In this document: in pieces, positions 1 through 7,882 of the stretch | Position numbering within the stretch: position 1 is the first letter of the stretch | How the letters are laid out: each line of letters starts with the position of its first letter | Assembly: GCF_937877005.1 (NCBI RefSeq) | Contig: NZ_CALEFV010000336.1 | Coordinates: 1 to 19,851, forward strand | Direction of reading: 5' to 3' | DNA from: an uncultured Fibrobacter sp. | GTDB lineage: Bacteria > Fibrobacterota > Fibrobacteria > Fibrobacterales > Fibrobacteraceae | DNA: 19,851 nucleotides | The notes under the pieces: generated by a model | What the model was told of the DNA's origin: nothing | The model's input: the letters and a program-made list of their open reading frames with translations, nothing else | The model's database searches: none | Made by a program: the position numbers and the translations under genes

Positions 1-1850
1 CCTGCCTGCGGAACGGTAAGGTTCAGTTGACCATTTGCGGAACCCGTGGCGATTGCCTGGCCGAGCATGTTCAGAAGTGCGTAGCGGCTATGTTGCGGAA
101 TACCCGTAACGGAAATATTTTGACCCTGTACCATGACGCTGAAGTTCGTTTTCGCGGCTTTAGCAGGCCGTGTACCGATGGCGTCCGTGCCGTCGGGAAT
201 TTTCACCGGCGTGTAGCCCTCGACGCTGCCGACGCACTTGACATCCTTGATCCAAAGCGAGGGGCTGAAAGCGGTGTCGATGACGTTGAAGCGGATTGCC
301 TTTACGAGGTCGAGTACGGGTGTTCCGGGAATGTCGCTTTGCCATCCGTTATTGGTCATCCAGCCCATGTCGATATTGACGGTTTCCCAATCCATGGTGA
401 GCGGCATCGCGATGTACGGGAAGTCCCAGGCGCCACTGCCAAATCTTTCCGTTGATTCGTTCCAATCGTAGTACAGCGTGAGTTCGTGGTTAGAGCCCTT
501 ATAGGTGTACTGGAGCATCTTGCACTTGGAAAGGTCCGCGGCACCATCCAGAACGTAGTCCGCCTTTGCGTAGGGGGAATAGCTGAAGGGGCTGCTGGGG
601 TCGAGAACGATATCGTCCATCTTGCCGACGCCATCTGCGGAATTGTCCTTGACGCTAGATGTGCCGTAGTTTCCGTCGCCGTCAGCCTCGACCGTATCGG
701 CGAATATTTTCCAGGAACCCTTGATTTCGCTCAGGTCGCCGTAGGTCACCAGGTTCGGGAGGTTATCCGTAATTTCGCTTTCCCAGTTCAGGCGCTTGGT
801 GTAGGTAGTCTTTTGCGGCAGAATGTTTGCGCGGGTGTAGTCGGCCACCGCGTCGCTACCGAGGAAGGGGCGTTCCACATTCCACATTGCGGTGGAAAGT
901 TTCTTTTCGTTGGTCCACTGCAAGAATGCTTCAAGCTGAGTTTTGTTGTCGGCGTTACTGAAAATGTCATGGATGCCGCCCCATTCGGTGACGAACACGC
1001 TCAGGCCCGCCGCCATCGCCTTGTTGGAACTTGCCGTGTGTTCCGATGTCTTGTGCATGTTGGCATAGAAGTGGTAGGTGTAGGCGACGTTCTTGTCGTT
1101 CACCGGATTGTTTACGGCGTCACCTGCCATGGAAGACCAGACCGGCGTACCGACGATAATCAGGTTGTCGGAGTGTTTGCGAATAGCCGCAGTGACGGTG
1201 TCGGCGTAGGCCTTCAGGTCGTCCCAGGATTCGCTCACGGGCTCATTGTAGATTTCGAAGATTACATGGGGGTACTTTCCGTAGCGAATGGCCATGCGTT
1301 CGAAGAAGTCGGCGGCGTCCTTGGCGGTAAAGCAGAGCTTGTTGTCGTTGAATTCAAAACGGGGCTTGACACCCTTGTGGATGCAGTTGTAGTAGCCACC
1401 TTCACTGTGCCAGTCGATGAGCACGTAGATGTCGTTTTCAATGGCGGCCTGCACGACCGTGTCCATTTTTGCTTCGTAGTATTCCGGGCGGGTCATGTAC
1501 ACGCCCTGGCCCCACGGCGCGACGGTACCCATGGCGCTACGCACGAGTTCCACGTTCCAGCCGCCTACCAGCGTATCGATGTAGGTGTTGCCGTAAAAGC
1601 TTACGCCCCAGGGCCAGTTCTGGCTCCACGAAAGGCTCATGCCGCGAAGCTGGACTTCCTTGCCGTCGACGACGCCGTCTGCGCTACCGTAGATGCGGCC
1701 TTCGCCTGCCGAGTTTTTGGCGGCCTGCAAGGCTCCGTATTGACTTACGGGGCCGACACGCTTGGGCTGGATGGTGGCATATGCGTTTGTGACGATGGTG
1801 GCCGCACAAACCGCCACGGCGGTCAACGCCGAGCTCTTGAGAAGTTTCAT
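1..1850 (-). CDS. Secreted GH5 endoglucanase-like enzyme with CBM11-like module and T9SS-like C-terminal tail (partial, cut by left edge)
   Basis: This gene is predicted to hydrolyse beta-1,4-glucan (cellulose or a related glucan) outside the cell. The frame is open from ATG 1850 to the window edge (616 codons), so the 3' end is missing. A signal peptide covers roughly residues 1-25 (MKLLKSSALTAVAV..., Ala-rich, ending near NAYA). The GH5 barrel spans about 30-350, with the acid/base Glu203 in EIYNEP and the nucleophile Glu289 in FVTEWGG. Residues about 364-540 form a beta-sandwich-like region resembling CBM11. Residues about 562-616 (NFSVMVQGQNISVTG..., YALLNMLGQAIATG) resemble the C-terminal sorting domains of type IX-type cargo, whose last residues lie off the window. 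An AGGAG Shine-Dalgarno lies 6-7 nt before the ATG. The start is 33 nt after the lipoprotein stop with no terminator between, so co-transcription is likely. GH5 is secure; the exact substrate (cellulose, beta-glucan or mannan) is not. Confidence 0.9.
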   Translation of the reverse strand, partial: MKLLKSSALTAVAVCAATIVTNAYATIQPKRVGPVSQYGALQAAKNSAGEGRIYGSADGVVDGKEVQLRGMSLSWSQNWPWGVSFYGNTYIDTLVGGWNVELVRSAMGTVAPWGQGVYMTRPEYYEAKMDTVVQAAIENDIYVLIDWHSEGGYYNCIHKGVKPRFEFNDNKLCFTAKDAADFFERMAIRYGKYPHVIFEIYNEPVSESWDDLKAYADTVTAAIRKHSDNLIIVGTPVWSSMAGDAVNNPVNDKNVAYTYHFYANMHKTSEHTASSNKAMAAGLSVFVTEWGGIHDIFSNADNKTQLEAFLQWTNEKKLSTAMWNVERPFLGSDAVADYTRANILPQKTTYTKRLNWESEITDNLPNLVTYGDLSEIKGSWKIFADTVEADGDGNYGTSSVKDNSADGVGKMDDIVLDPSSPFSYSPYAKADYVLDGAADLSKCKMLQYTYKGSNHELTLYYDWNESTERFGSGAWDFPYIAMPLTMDWETVNIDMGWMTNNGWQSDIPGTPVLDLVKAIRFNVIDTAFSPSLWIKDVKCVGSVEGYTPVKIPDGTDAIGTRPAKAAKTNFSVMVQGQNISVTGIPQHSRYALLNMLGQAIATGSANGQLNLTVPQA

Positions 1851-1883
1851 AACACACTCCTATTTTAGTTTGTTAAAAATTCG

Positions 1884-3140
1884 CTAGAAATTCTTTCCGA
1901 GTTCCGGCCACATGCCGGGAGAAATTCCTTCTATCTTAATATCGTCTAGGTAAAATTCTGCGTCGTTTTCAACTACAAAGTTTATAGAATTGACGGCGGT
2001 CAAGTCCGTTTCCAATTCTTCGGTGGTAATGGTATAGCGCTTCCATTCGCTGTCCAGTTCGATTGGCGCGGACATGGCGAACACCTTTTCGCCGGTGCTG
2101 TCGCGCAGGGTGAGCTGCAGGAACAGTTCGCCATTTCCCTTGGCGTCAAAAGAGATGGAGGTGGCTTCGCTCAGGTCGAAGAAAGCGAAGTTCTTGTGGT
2201 TCTCGTAGTCGTCGCCCAGGGCGAATCCCGCTACGCCGAAACGTCCGTCGGTTTCCTCATCCAAGTCGTACAGCAGGTGCATCACGTATCCCTTGTCCGG
2301 GTCCTTTTCGAAAAGGTTTTCTAGGCCGGGCTCGTTGAGAAGCTTGCTTCCGCCGCCCAGCGTGGAATCGGTGAGGACGAACCACCAACCTTCTCCGAAT
2401 GTGCGACCGAGAAGGGAACGATGGGTTTCCCATTGTTCGAAATTATCTACCAGAATGAAAGGCGCTGCGTCCAGGTCGATGGCGTTGGTCGCTTCTACGG
2501 TGCTATCTGCCATGGCCTGGACTTGGAATACGCGGGTTTCGTGATCATCTTCGACGAAGGCGAAATGTTGACCTTCGGGAATGCCTGAAATTTCGAAGTT
2601 GCCGTTGTTGTCGGTAATGGATGTCTTGTCGAGAATCTTGACGGTGGAGCCTTTGACAAAATTCCCGTTTTGCGTAATGGTGCCCTTCAGCGATGTACTG
2701 GCACTTGCGACGAGTGTTGTTTGCGAGGTTGAATCGCCGAAGTTTATCCAGTTCATCGCCGACAGGGAATCTCCCGAGCGGGCTTCGACAAGATGCAGGC
2801 CGCTTAAATTCGTGCCGAGTTCCGTTTTGCCGTTTTCGTCGAGCGTGTCGACGGAAACGAGGTCCATGCTCTTTTCTGTCATGCGCCAGGTGCGTGCAAT
2901 GGCACGGGCGAGCGGAGCGCCGTCGGCCTTGGTGAATGCGATGGCGGCAAGTTCGGTTTCGCCTGCGTTGCTGCCGGTGCCGTTTGCAATGTCGTTACTT
3001 GCGCTGTCGGAGCAACCGGCGACGATCATTGCTGCAAAAGCGCAGACGACTACCCACGTCCAACCCAATCCATCCCCAATTTTCATCGATAAAGACTGGG
3101 TAGCCGCTGCGTTAGGAGAATTCTTGCTGATGCTCTGCAT
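1884..3140 (-). CDS. Carbohydrate-binding lipoprotein: carboxypeptidase-regulatory-like domain plus CBM11-like domain
   Basis: A predicted envelope lipoprotein of 418 aa without catalytic motifs. The start at 3140 is chosen for its perfect AAAGGAGG Shine-Dalgarno; a longer frame to 3188 and a later ATG at 3086 lack one. The N-terminus has an unusually long polar lead, then a hydrophobic stretch ending in lipobox IVAGC, with Cys43 as the lipidated residue. Residues about 148-210 (LKGTITQNG..., TDNNGNFEISGIPEG) match a carboxypeptidase regulatory-like beta-sandwich. Residues about 228-405 (ILVDNFEQW... to EFYLDDIKIEG) look like a CBM11/CIA30-type carbohydrate-binding sandwich. The start overlaps the stop of the upstream TIGR02147 gene by one base (TAATG), so translation is probably coupled. 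The GH5 gene follows. Function is not known; sugar sensing or capture at the surface is inferred from the domains and neighbours. Confidence 0.8.
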   Translation of the reverse strand: MQSISKNSPNAAATQSLSMKIGDGLGWTWVVVCAFAAMIVAGCSDSASNDIANGTGSNAGETELAAIAFTKADGAPLARAIARTWRMTEKSMDLVSVDTLDENGKTELGTNLSGLHLVEARSGDSLSAMNWINFGDSTSQTTLVASASTSLKGTITQNGNFVKGSTVKILDKTSITDNNGNFEISGIPEGQHFAFVEDDHETRVFQVQAMADSTVEATNAIDLDAAPFILVDNFEQWETHRSLLGRTFGEGWWFVLTDSTLGGGSKLLNEPGLENLFEKDPDKGYVMHLLYDLDEETDGRFGVAGFALGDDYENHKNFAFFDLSEATSISFDAKGNGELFLQLTLRDSTGEKVFAMSAPIELDSEWKRYTITTEELETDLTAVNSINFVVENDAEFYLDDIKIEGISPGMWPELGKNF

Positions 3141-3991
3141 TATTTGTCCTCCTTTGCTCGGGGTACTAGTTGAAATCCGACATGGCATACGCGGTCGGGC
3201 GATTTTTCTTCGCGGGCGATGGCGAGGATCTTTTCGCGGAGGGTAGCGATTTCTTCGCGAACCTTTTCAAAGCTTTCTTTGGAAAGGCTGCAGGTGACAC
3301 TGGTGATGCTTCGGTCGTCGCTAGTGAAGCTGTCGTAGACTTCGGCGTTAATTTCAAGATTCTTGAGGTGATACTTGCGTAGAATGGTAGAACGTACGCG
3401 AGGTGGAGTCGAAACGATCGGACTCGTAACGAGGTACTTTCCGTCTTCGGTGGTGGTGATGAACCCGGCCTCGGTCAGATAATCGATGCCGCTCTGTACT
3501 TGTGGGGCGCGGAGCGTGGGGGTGAACATGCGACCGATGCGTTCGGCGGAAGTTCCTGCGGGAATTAGCGGCAGGAGGTCGCGAAGGACGGGGTAATACC
3601 ACTTTGAGAAGAACTTGAGCGTGGAGTCTTGCAGGGCGAATTCCTTGTTGCGGCTTCTTGTGGCGAGTAGTTTTTTGAGGAATACTTCGCGGCGGTCCAT
3701 GTTGCGCTCGTTGCCGAACTTCACCATGTCCATGAAATATTCGGTTTCCTCGTCGTTTAAATTCCAGGCTTTGGCGAGAGTCTTTGCGTTGACTACAGAA
3801 AGTGGGCGGCTGCCATCGAGAATACGGCTAAAGAAAGCGGAGCCGGACAGGCCAGCGTTTTCCTGGATGGCTCGCAACGAAAGACCGCTTTTCTGCAATG
3901 TTTCCAAAACATTCTTTATGTATTCCCGGTAATCGAAATACATAAAAACATTTTCGTTTATTGATGCAATAATTTTGGAAACATTGTTCAT
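3140..3991 (-). CDS. TIGR02147-type protein (N-terminal HTH-like region, C-terminal DUF4423), predicted regulator
   Basis: A member of the large Fibrobacter paralogous family TIGR02147, 283 aa from ATG 3991. The family signature DYREYI lies near the N-terminus, followed by an XRE-like helical segment (LSLRAIQENAGLSGSAFF, DGSRPLS) and the ETEYF motif. The C-terminal DUF4423 half ends with DDRSITSVTCSLS... and SPDRVCHVGFQLVP, which aligns by eye with DERNISTLTLSVD... and NSDRVMQLSMAFYPV in the second copy of the family at 10790. A cytosolic DNA-binding role is presumed for the family but not proven. The start is uncertain: ATG 3991 has AGGAG only one base upstream, ATG 3943 (MYFDYREYI) has no Shine-Dalgarno, and a TTG at 4027 would lie inside the putative promoter. 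The gene is translationally coupled to the following lipoprotein. Confidence 0.85.
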   Translation of the reverse strand: MNNVSKIIASINENVFMYFDYREYIKNVLETLQKSGLSLRAIQENAGLSGSAFFSRILDGSRPLSVVNAKTLAKAWNLNDEETEYFMDMVKFGNERNMDRREVFLKKLLATRSRNKEFALQDSTLKFFSKWYYPVLRDLLPLIPAGTSAERIGRMFTPTLRAPQVQSGIDYLTEAGFITTTEDGKYLVTSPIVSTPPRVRSTILRKYHLKNLEINAEVYDSFTSDDRSITSVTCSLSKESFEKVREEIATLREKILAIAREEKSPDRVCHVGFQLVPRAKEDK

Positions 3992-3998
3992 GCTCCTA

Positions 3999-4027
3999 AA
4001 TATAAGCAAAACTTTTTTAAAATGCAA
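3999..4027 (-). promoter_or_regulatory. Candidate sigma70-like promoter of the TIGR02147-lipoprotein-GH5 operon
   Basis: Read on the minus strand, TTGCAT (4027-4022) is separated by exactly 17 bp from TATATT (4004-3999), in an AT-rich stretch between metH and the regulator gene. A start point about 7 nt after the -10 box would fall at about 3992, practically on the ATG at 3991, giving a leaderless or very short leader transcript. Alternatively translation starts at the downstream ATG 3943. Confidence 0.4.
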
Positions 4028-4081
4028 TAGAAAAATTTAAAAAATTCAAATTTTATGGAAACACTTCAAAAATGGCGTTTT

Positions 4082-7000
4082 TTAAGCCTTTACGTGAAAA
4101 TAATCCACTTCGGGGTGGCTGATGTAGAGGCCGCTGACGGAGGCTTGCGGGTACATGGCGCCGTTTTCGGTGAGGCTGATGCCTACGCTGCCAAAGTCGA
4201 TGAGTTTTGCGACATTGAAGATTTCCTTGATATTTGGAAGCACGGGGTAGCCGACGGCTGGGCGGATGCCTTTCCAGCCGTTGGTGCGCGCGAGTTCCTG
4301 GCTCAGGTATTCGGCGCCCGCTTCGGCGAGGCGGTCGGCGACAGTCTGCATCAAAAGAACGTCGTAGTCGCTGCCGCCCTGTTCGGCTTTCATCTTTTCG
4401 AGGCGTTTGACGAAGGCGTCGCTCACGGTGACGGCGAAGGCTCCCACGATGTCGATAAAGCGGGATTGAGATTGCTTCGTCGACTTGTCGTCTCCTCGCA
4501 ATGACAAAGAAGGCGTTTCTTTCGTCTCAACGGCAGGGGCTACGTAGTCACAGAGGGCGAGGCAGGTGCCTTCCGGGTTCTGCTGACGTGCCGTAGCGAC
4601 TTCGACGATGTCGGAGTCGGTGCCGGTACGGCCCGTGTTGAACTTGATTGTACTTTCCGTACCGGCTGCAGGGTAGAACGCCTGCACGGCACGCAGCGCA
4701 TACTCGGGCTTCGTGAGCGACTTGATAAGTTCTTCGGCGTCGGCCTTGAGTTTCTTTGCTTCTTCCTGGTCGGCCTTGACCTTCCAGGTAAAGAAGAAGT
4801 ATTCCCAGCTGATAAGCGGGATGACTTTTTCCAGCGGGATGGGCGGGAGCTTGCTTTCGCCCATGAACGGAGGCTCCACGGGCTGGTACTTGCTCCAGTC
4901 GCAAAGGTAGCGGCGTTCGAGGGGCGTCTTCTCTGCTGCGGCCATGGCGCTTGCGGCTTCGGTCTGGATGCCGTTTTGCTTGTCGCGAATTCTCTGCTGT
5001 TCGACCCGGTTTTCCTGAATGGTCTGCTCGCTGGTCGCGGGGTCCAGAAGCTTTTGCACGAGGCCCGGGTTACTGGCGGCATCGCGCACGTGGAATACGG
5101 GGCCTTCGTAGCACGGGGCAATCTTTACGGCCGTGTGCGTGGGCGAGGTCGTTGCGCCGCCGACGATAATCGGGATGCGCTGGCCTGCGTCCTGCATGGC
5201 CTTTGCCACAGTGCACATTTCTTCGAGGGAGGGCGTAATCAGCCCGGAGAGGCTCAATATATCGGCCTTGTTTTCGATGACCGCCTTCACGATGACGTCT
5301 TCGGGAACCATCACACCGAGGTCCACCATCTCGTAGCCGTTACAGGCCATAATCACGGAGACGATATTCTTGCCGATATCGTGCACATCGCCCTTCACGG
5401 TCGCAATCACGATCTTGCCGCGGCTTGATGCATTCGCGTCCTTGCCCGCCTCGATGTAGGGCTGCAAGATTTCTACCGCCTTCTTCATGGTGCGTGCGGT
5501 CTTCACCACCTGCGGCAAGAACATCTTGCCTTCGCCGAAGCGGCGGCCCACTTCGTTCATGCCGTCCATGAGCGGGCCAGAGATGATTCCCACGGGGCTA
5601 TCGCCGCGGTTGATGAGTTCCATCAGGTCGGGCTGAAGCGTTGTCGAAGTTCCCTTGAGGAGTGCTTCTTGCAGGCGTTCCTCGGGGGTCGTGGGCTTGG
5701 CTTCGGCGGCGCTTTCACCTGCGTCCGCGGAACTTGTACCCGCGCCTGTGCTCATGGCGAAAATCGCCTTCGGGTCGTACTTGGTACCCGCTTCCTTGGC
5801 GGCAGCGGCGGCCGCAGTCATGCGGCTTGCAATTTCAATCAGCGCTTCGCTGGCATCCGGCTCCGTGTTCAACAGCACTTCGGTGATGGCCATGCGGAGT
5901 TCCAGCGGAATCGTCTTGTATTCGATAATCGCGCTGGGGTTCATGATGGCCATTCCCATGCCGTTGGGAATCGCGTAATGCAGGAATGTGGTATGCATCG
6001 CTTCGCGTAGGTAGTTGTTTCCGCGGAAAGCGAACGAAAGGTTCGAAAGTCCGCCCGAGATGCGCACGCCGGGCAGGTTGTCCATAATCCAGCGGACCGC
6101 ACGGATAAAGTCAATGGCGTAAGCGTTGTGTTCCGCCATGCCCGTAGCGACAGTCAAAACGTTCGGGTCGTAAATAATGTCCGAAGGATCGAAACCGAGC
6201 TTTTTGACCATGATGTCGTAAGCGCGGGCGGCGATCTGTACGCGGCGCTCGTAGTTGGTGGCCTGGCCTTCTTCGTCGAAGAGCATCACGATGACCGCAC
6301 CGCCGAGGCGCTTGATGGTGCGCGCGTGATCGATAAATGCCTGTTCGCCCATCTTGAGGGAGATGGAGTTCACGATGCACTTGCCCTGGGCGCACTTGAG
6401 GCCCGCTTCGATGACTTCGAAACGGGAAGAGTCCACCATAATCGGCACGCGGCTGATGGCCGGGTCCGATGCGAGCAGGTTCAAGAAGGTCTGCATTTCG
6501 GCGGTGGCGTCCAGCAGACCATCGTCCATATTCACATCAATCACGTCGGCGCCGTCTTCGACCTGCTTGCGTGCAATGTCCAGCGCTTCGTCGTAATTCT
6601 TCTCGTTGATAAGTCGCAGGAACTTCTTGGAGCCCGCCACGTTGCAGCGTTCGCCCACCTTCACAAAGTCTTCGGCGTTGCAGCTGTCAGCACCGTCGCT
6701 CGGGCGCACCTGTTCCTTGAACAGCGGCTCCAAACCCGCGAGTCGGAGCAGCGGGCTCGTGGCGTACTTGGGTGCTGGCTTGCGGCGTTCGTAATCGGCC
6801 GGCAGGGCGTCCAGCATCTTGCGCATGGCGGCGATGTGTTCCGGAGTGGTACCGCAGCAACCGCCAATCATGTTCACCAGCTTGTCGTCCAGATAGACGC
6901 CCATCAGGCGCACCATGTCCTCGGGCGTGTCGTCGTAACCGCCGAACTGGTTCGGGAGACCTGCGTTCGGGTGACAGCTGATGTAGCAGGGCGCGACCTT

Positions 7001-7744
7001 GCCCATGCGGCGCAGGTACGGCACCATACCGTCGGCACCGAGACCGCAGTTGAGGCCGATGGAAAGCGGGTGCATGTGCATCACGCTTACGGCGAACGCT
7101 TCCACCGTCTGGCCCGAAAGTGTACGGCCCGAGGCGTCGCTCACTGTCATGGAGAACATGACTTCGACCGGGCGTGAAACTTTTTCCATCACCTTGGTAA
7201 ATGCACTTGCGGCGGCTTTCGCATTCAGCGTGTCAAAAATCGTTTCAATCAGAATTGCGTCGACGCCTTCTTCCACCAGTACCTGGATCTGTTCCAGGTA
7301 GGCATCTTCCAGTTCGTCGAAAGTAATGCTACGGCTCGCGGGGTCGTTCACGTCTTCGCTCATCGAGAGCATCTTGCTGGTGGGGCCCACATCGCCCAGG
7401 ATGTACACCTGACGGCCGTACTTTTCCATGGCCTCTGCCGCGGCCTGCTTTGCGATCTTCACGGCGGCGCGGTTCATTTCGGCAATGCGGTGTTCCTGGT
7501 GGTATTCGTGCTGGCTCACGCGCTGGCTCGAGAACGTATTCGTCGTCAGGCAGTCCACGCCCGCATCCACGTAGCGGCGCTGGATATCGAGAATGATTTC
7601 CGGCTTCTCGATGGAGAGCATGTCGTTGTTCGCGCCCTTGATCCCGTAAGTCTGAATGACAGAACCCATGCCGCCATCCAGCAGCAACATCTTGTTTTCG
7701 AAAGCTTCACGTAGCGTCATTTTCTTTTCCATGGCACGAACCAT
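4082..7744 (-). CDS. metH: Cobalamin-dependent methionine synthase MetH
   Basis: Cytosolic 5-methyltetrahydrofolate:homocysteine methyltransferase, the last step of methionine synthesis, using methylcobalamin. The length of 1220 aa is close to E. coli MetH, and all four modules are present. The homocysteine domain is at about 1-325, with zinc ligands Cys233 (GLNCGLGADG) and Cys296/Cys297 (IGGCCGTTPEH). The pterin domain starts near VGERCNVAGSKKF (about 363). The B12 domain carries the DxHxxG motif with cobalt-ligating His788 (DVHDIGKN). The C-terminal AdoMet reactivation domain starts near SWEYFFFTWKVK and includes RPAVGYPVLPN. Unusual: residues about 1077-1095 (containing SLRGDDKSTKQSQSR) are encoded by an inserted palindromic repeat within the reactivation domain. 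Three in-frame starts (7744, 7732, 7720) are possible; none has a strong Shine-Dalgarno, and 7720 (MTLREAF) has a weak GGA upstream. Confidence 0.97.
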   Translation of the reverse strand: MVRAMEKKMTLREAFENKMLLLDGGMGSVIQTYGIKGANNDMLSIEKPEIILDIQRRYVDAGVDCLTTNTFSSQRVSQHEYHQEHRIAEMNRAAVKIAKQAAAEAMEKYGRQVYILGDVGPTSKMLSMSEDVNDPASRSITFDELEDAYLEQIQVLVEEGVDAILIETIFDTLNAKAAASAFTKVMEKVSRPVEVMFSMTVSDASGRTLSGQTVEAFAVSVMHMHPLSIGLNCGLGADGMVPYLRRMGKVAPCYISCHPNAGLPNQFGGYDDTPEDMVRLMGVYLDDKLVNMIGGCCGTTPEHIAAMRKMLDALPADYERRKPAPKYATSPLLRLAGLEPLFKEQVRPSDGADSCNAEDFVKVGERCNVAGSKKFLRLINEKNYDEALDIARKQVEDGADVIDVNMDDGLLDATAEMQTFLNLLASDPAISRVPIMVDSSRFEVIEAGLKCAQGKCIVNSISLKMGEQAFIDHARTIKRLGGAVIVMLFDEEGQATNYERRVQIAARAYDIMVKKLGFDPSDIIYDPNVLTVATGMAEHNAYAIDFIRAVRWIMDNLPGVRISGGLSNLSFAFRGNNYLREAMHTTFLHYAIPNGMGMAIMNPSAIIEYKTIPLELRMAITEVLLNTEPDASEALIEIASRMTAAAAAAKEAGTKYDPKAIFAMSTGAGTSSADAGESAAEAKPTTPEERLQEALLKGTSTTLQPDLMELINRGDSPVGIISGPLMDGMNEVGRRFGEGKMFLPQVVKTARTMKKAVEILQPYIEAGKDANASSRGKIVIATVKGDVHDIGKNIVSVIMACNGYEMVDLGVMVPEDVIVKAVIENKADILSLSGLITPSLEEMCTVAKAMQDAGQRIPIIVGGATTSPTHTAVKIAPCYEGPVFHVRDAASNPGLVQKLLDPATSEQTIQENRVEQQRIRDKQNGIQTEAASAMAAAEKTPLERRYLCDWSKYQPVEPPFMGESKLPPIPLEKVIPLISWEYFFFTWKVKADQEEAKKLKADAEELIKSLTKPEYALRAVQAFYPAAGTESTIKFNTGRTGTDSDIVEVATARQQNPEGTCLALCDYVAPAVETKETPSLSLRGDDKSTKQSQSRFIDIVGAFAVTVSDAFVKRLEKMKAEQGGSDYDVLLMQTVADRLAEAGAEYLSQELARTNGWKGIRPAVGYPVLPNIKEIFNVAKLIDFGSVGISLTENGAMYPQASVSGLYISHPEVDYFHVKA
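4470..4505 (-). repeat. REP/RPE-like palindromic repeat inserted in frame within metH
   Basis: On the minus strand this reads GTCATTGCGAGGAG, then a small hairpin CGAC-AA-GTCG, then GACGAAGCAATC. The ends ATTGC and GCAAT are complementary. The arrangement matches, from memory, the very widespread bacterial repeat of the form GTCATTGCGAGGAGCG...CGACGAAGCAATC, similar in character to Rickettsia palindromic elements. Here it is translated as part of MetH (SLRG....TKQS). No second copy was seen in this window. Confidence 0.7.
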
Positions 7745-7748
7745 TACA

Positions 7749-7780
7749 TTTTATGCATTTATTTAGTTTTATGCATAAAA
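7749..7780. promoter_or_regulatory. Candidate operator: palindrome TTTTATGCATAAAA plus a second half copy
   Basis: A perfect 14-bp palindrome at 7767-7780 overlaps the end of the predicted metH -10 box and the start point. The 10-mer TTTTATGCAT is repeated at 7749-7758, 18 bp away, which places both copies on nearly the same DNA face. This is consistent with a repressor site for metH; the binding protein is unknown. AT-rich palindromes also arise by chance. Confidence 0.35.
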
Positions 7781-7807
7781 AATAGGAATTTGCAGGTGAT
7801 GTTGCAA
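7779..7807 (-). promoter_or_regulatory. Candidate promoter of metH
   Basis: On the minus strand, TTGCAA (7807-7802) is followed after 17 bp by TATTTT (7784-7779). The predicted start point is near 7772, giving a leader of about 28 nt to ATG 7744. The spacing is ideal and the hexamers are reasonable; no experimental evidence. Confidence 0.4.
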
Positions 7808-7831
7808 GCCAGAAATAAAAGATGTCCGAAT

Positions 7832-7860
7832 TTCGTTGTATGTTGCGCGAATTTTATGTA
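7832..7860 (+). promoter_or_regulatory. Candidate promoter of the DUF1232 gene
   Basis: TTCGTT (7832-7837) and TATGTA (7855-7860) are separated by 17 bp, with a predicted start about 16 nt before ATG 7883. The hexamers are only moderate matches. Confidence 0.3.
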
Positions 7861-7882
7861 GATTGGAAATGAAGGAATCTAT

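Noticed and set aside
486..1868. 460-aa open frame on the plus strand opposite GH5
   Set aside because: Antisense shadow of the GH5 gene; no domain and no Shine-Dalgarno.
6128..7177. 349-aa plus-strand open frame inside metH
   Set aside because: Shadow of metH in the complementary frame; composition rich in His, Val and Ala without any family motif.
7745..7882. Possible B12 or SAM riboswitch before metH
   Set aside because: The predicted leader is only about 28 nt and I see neither a B12-box nor SAM-type conserved core in the 138 bp between the divergent genes.
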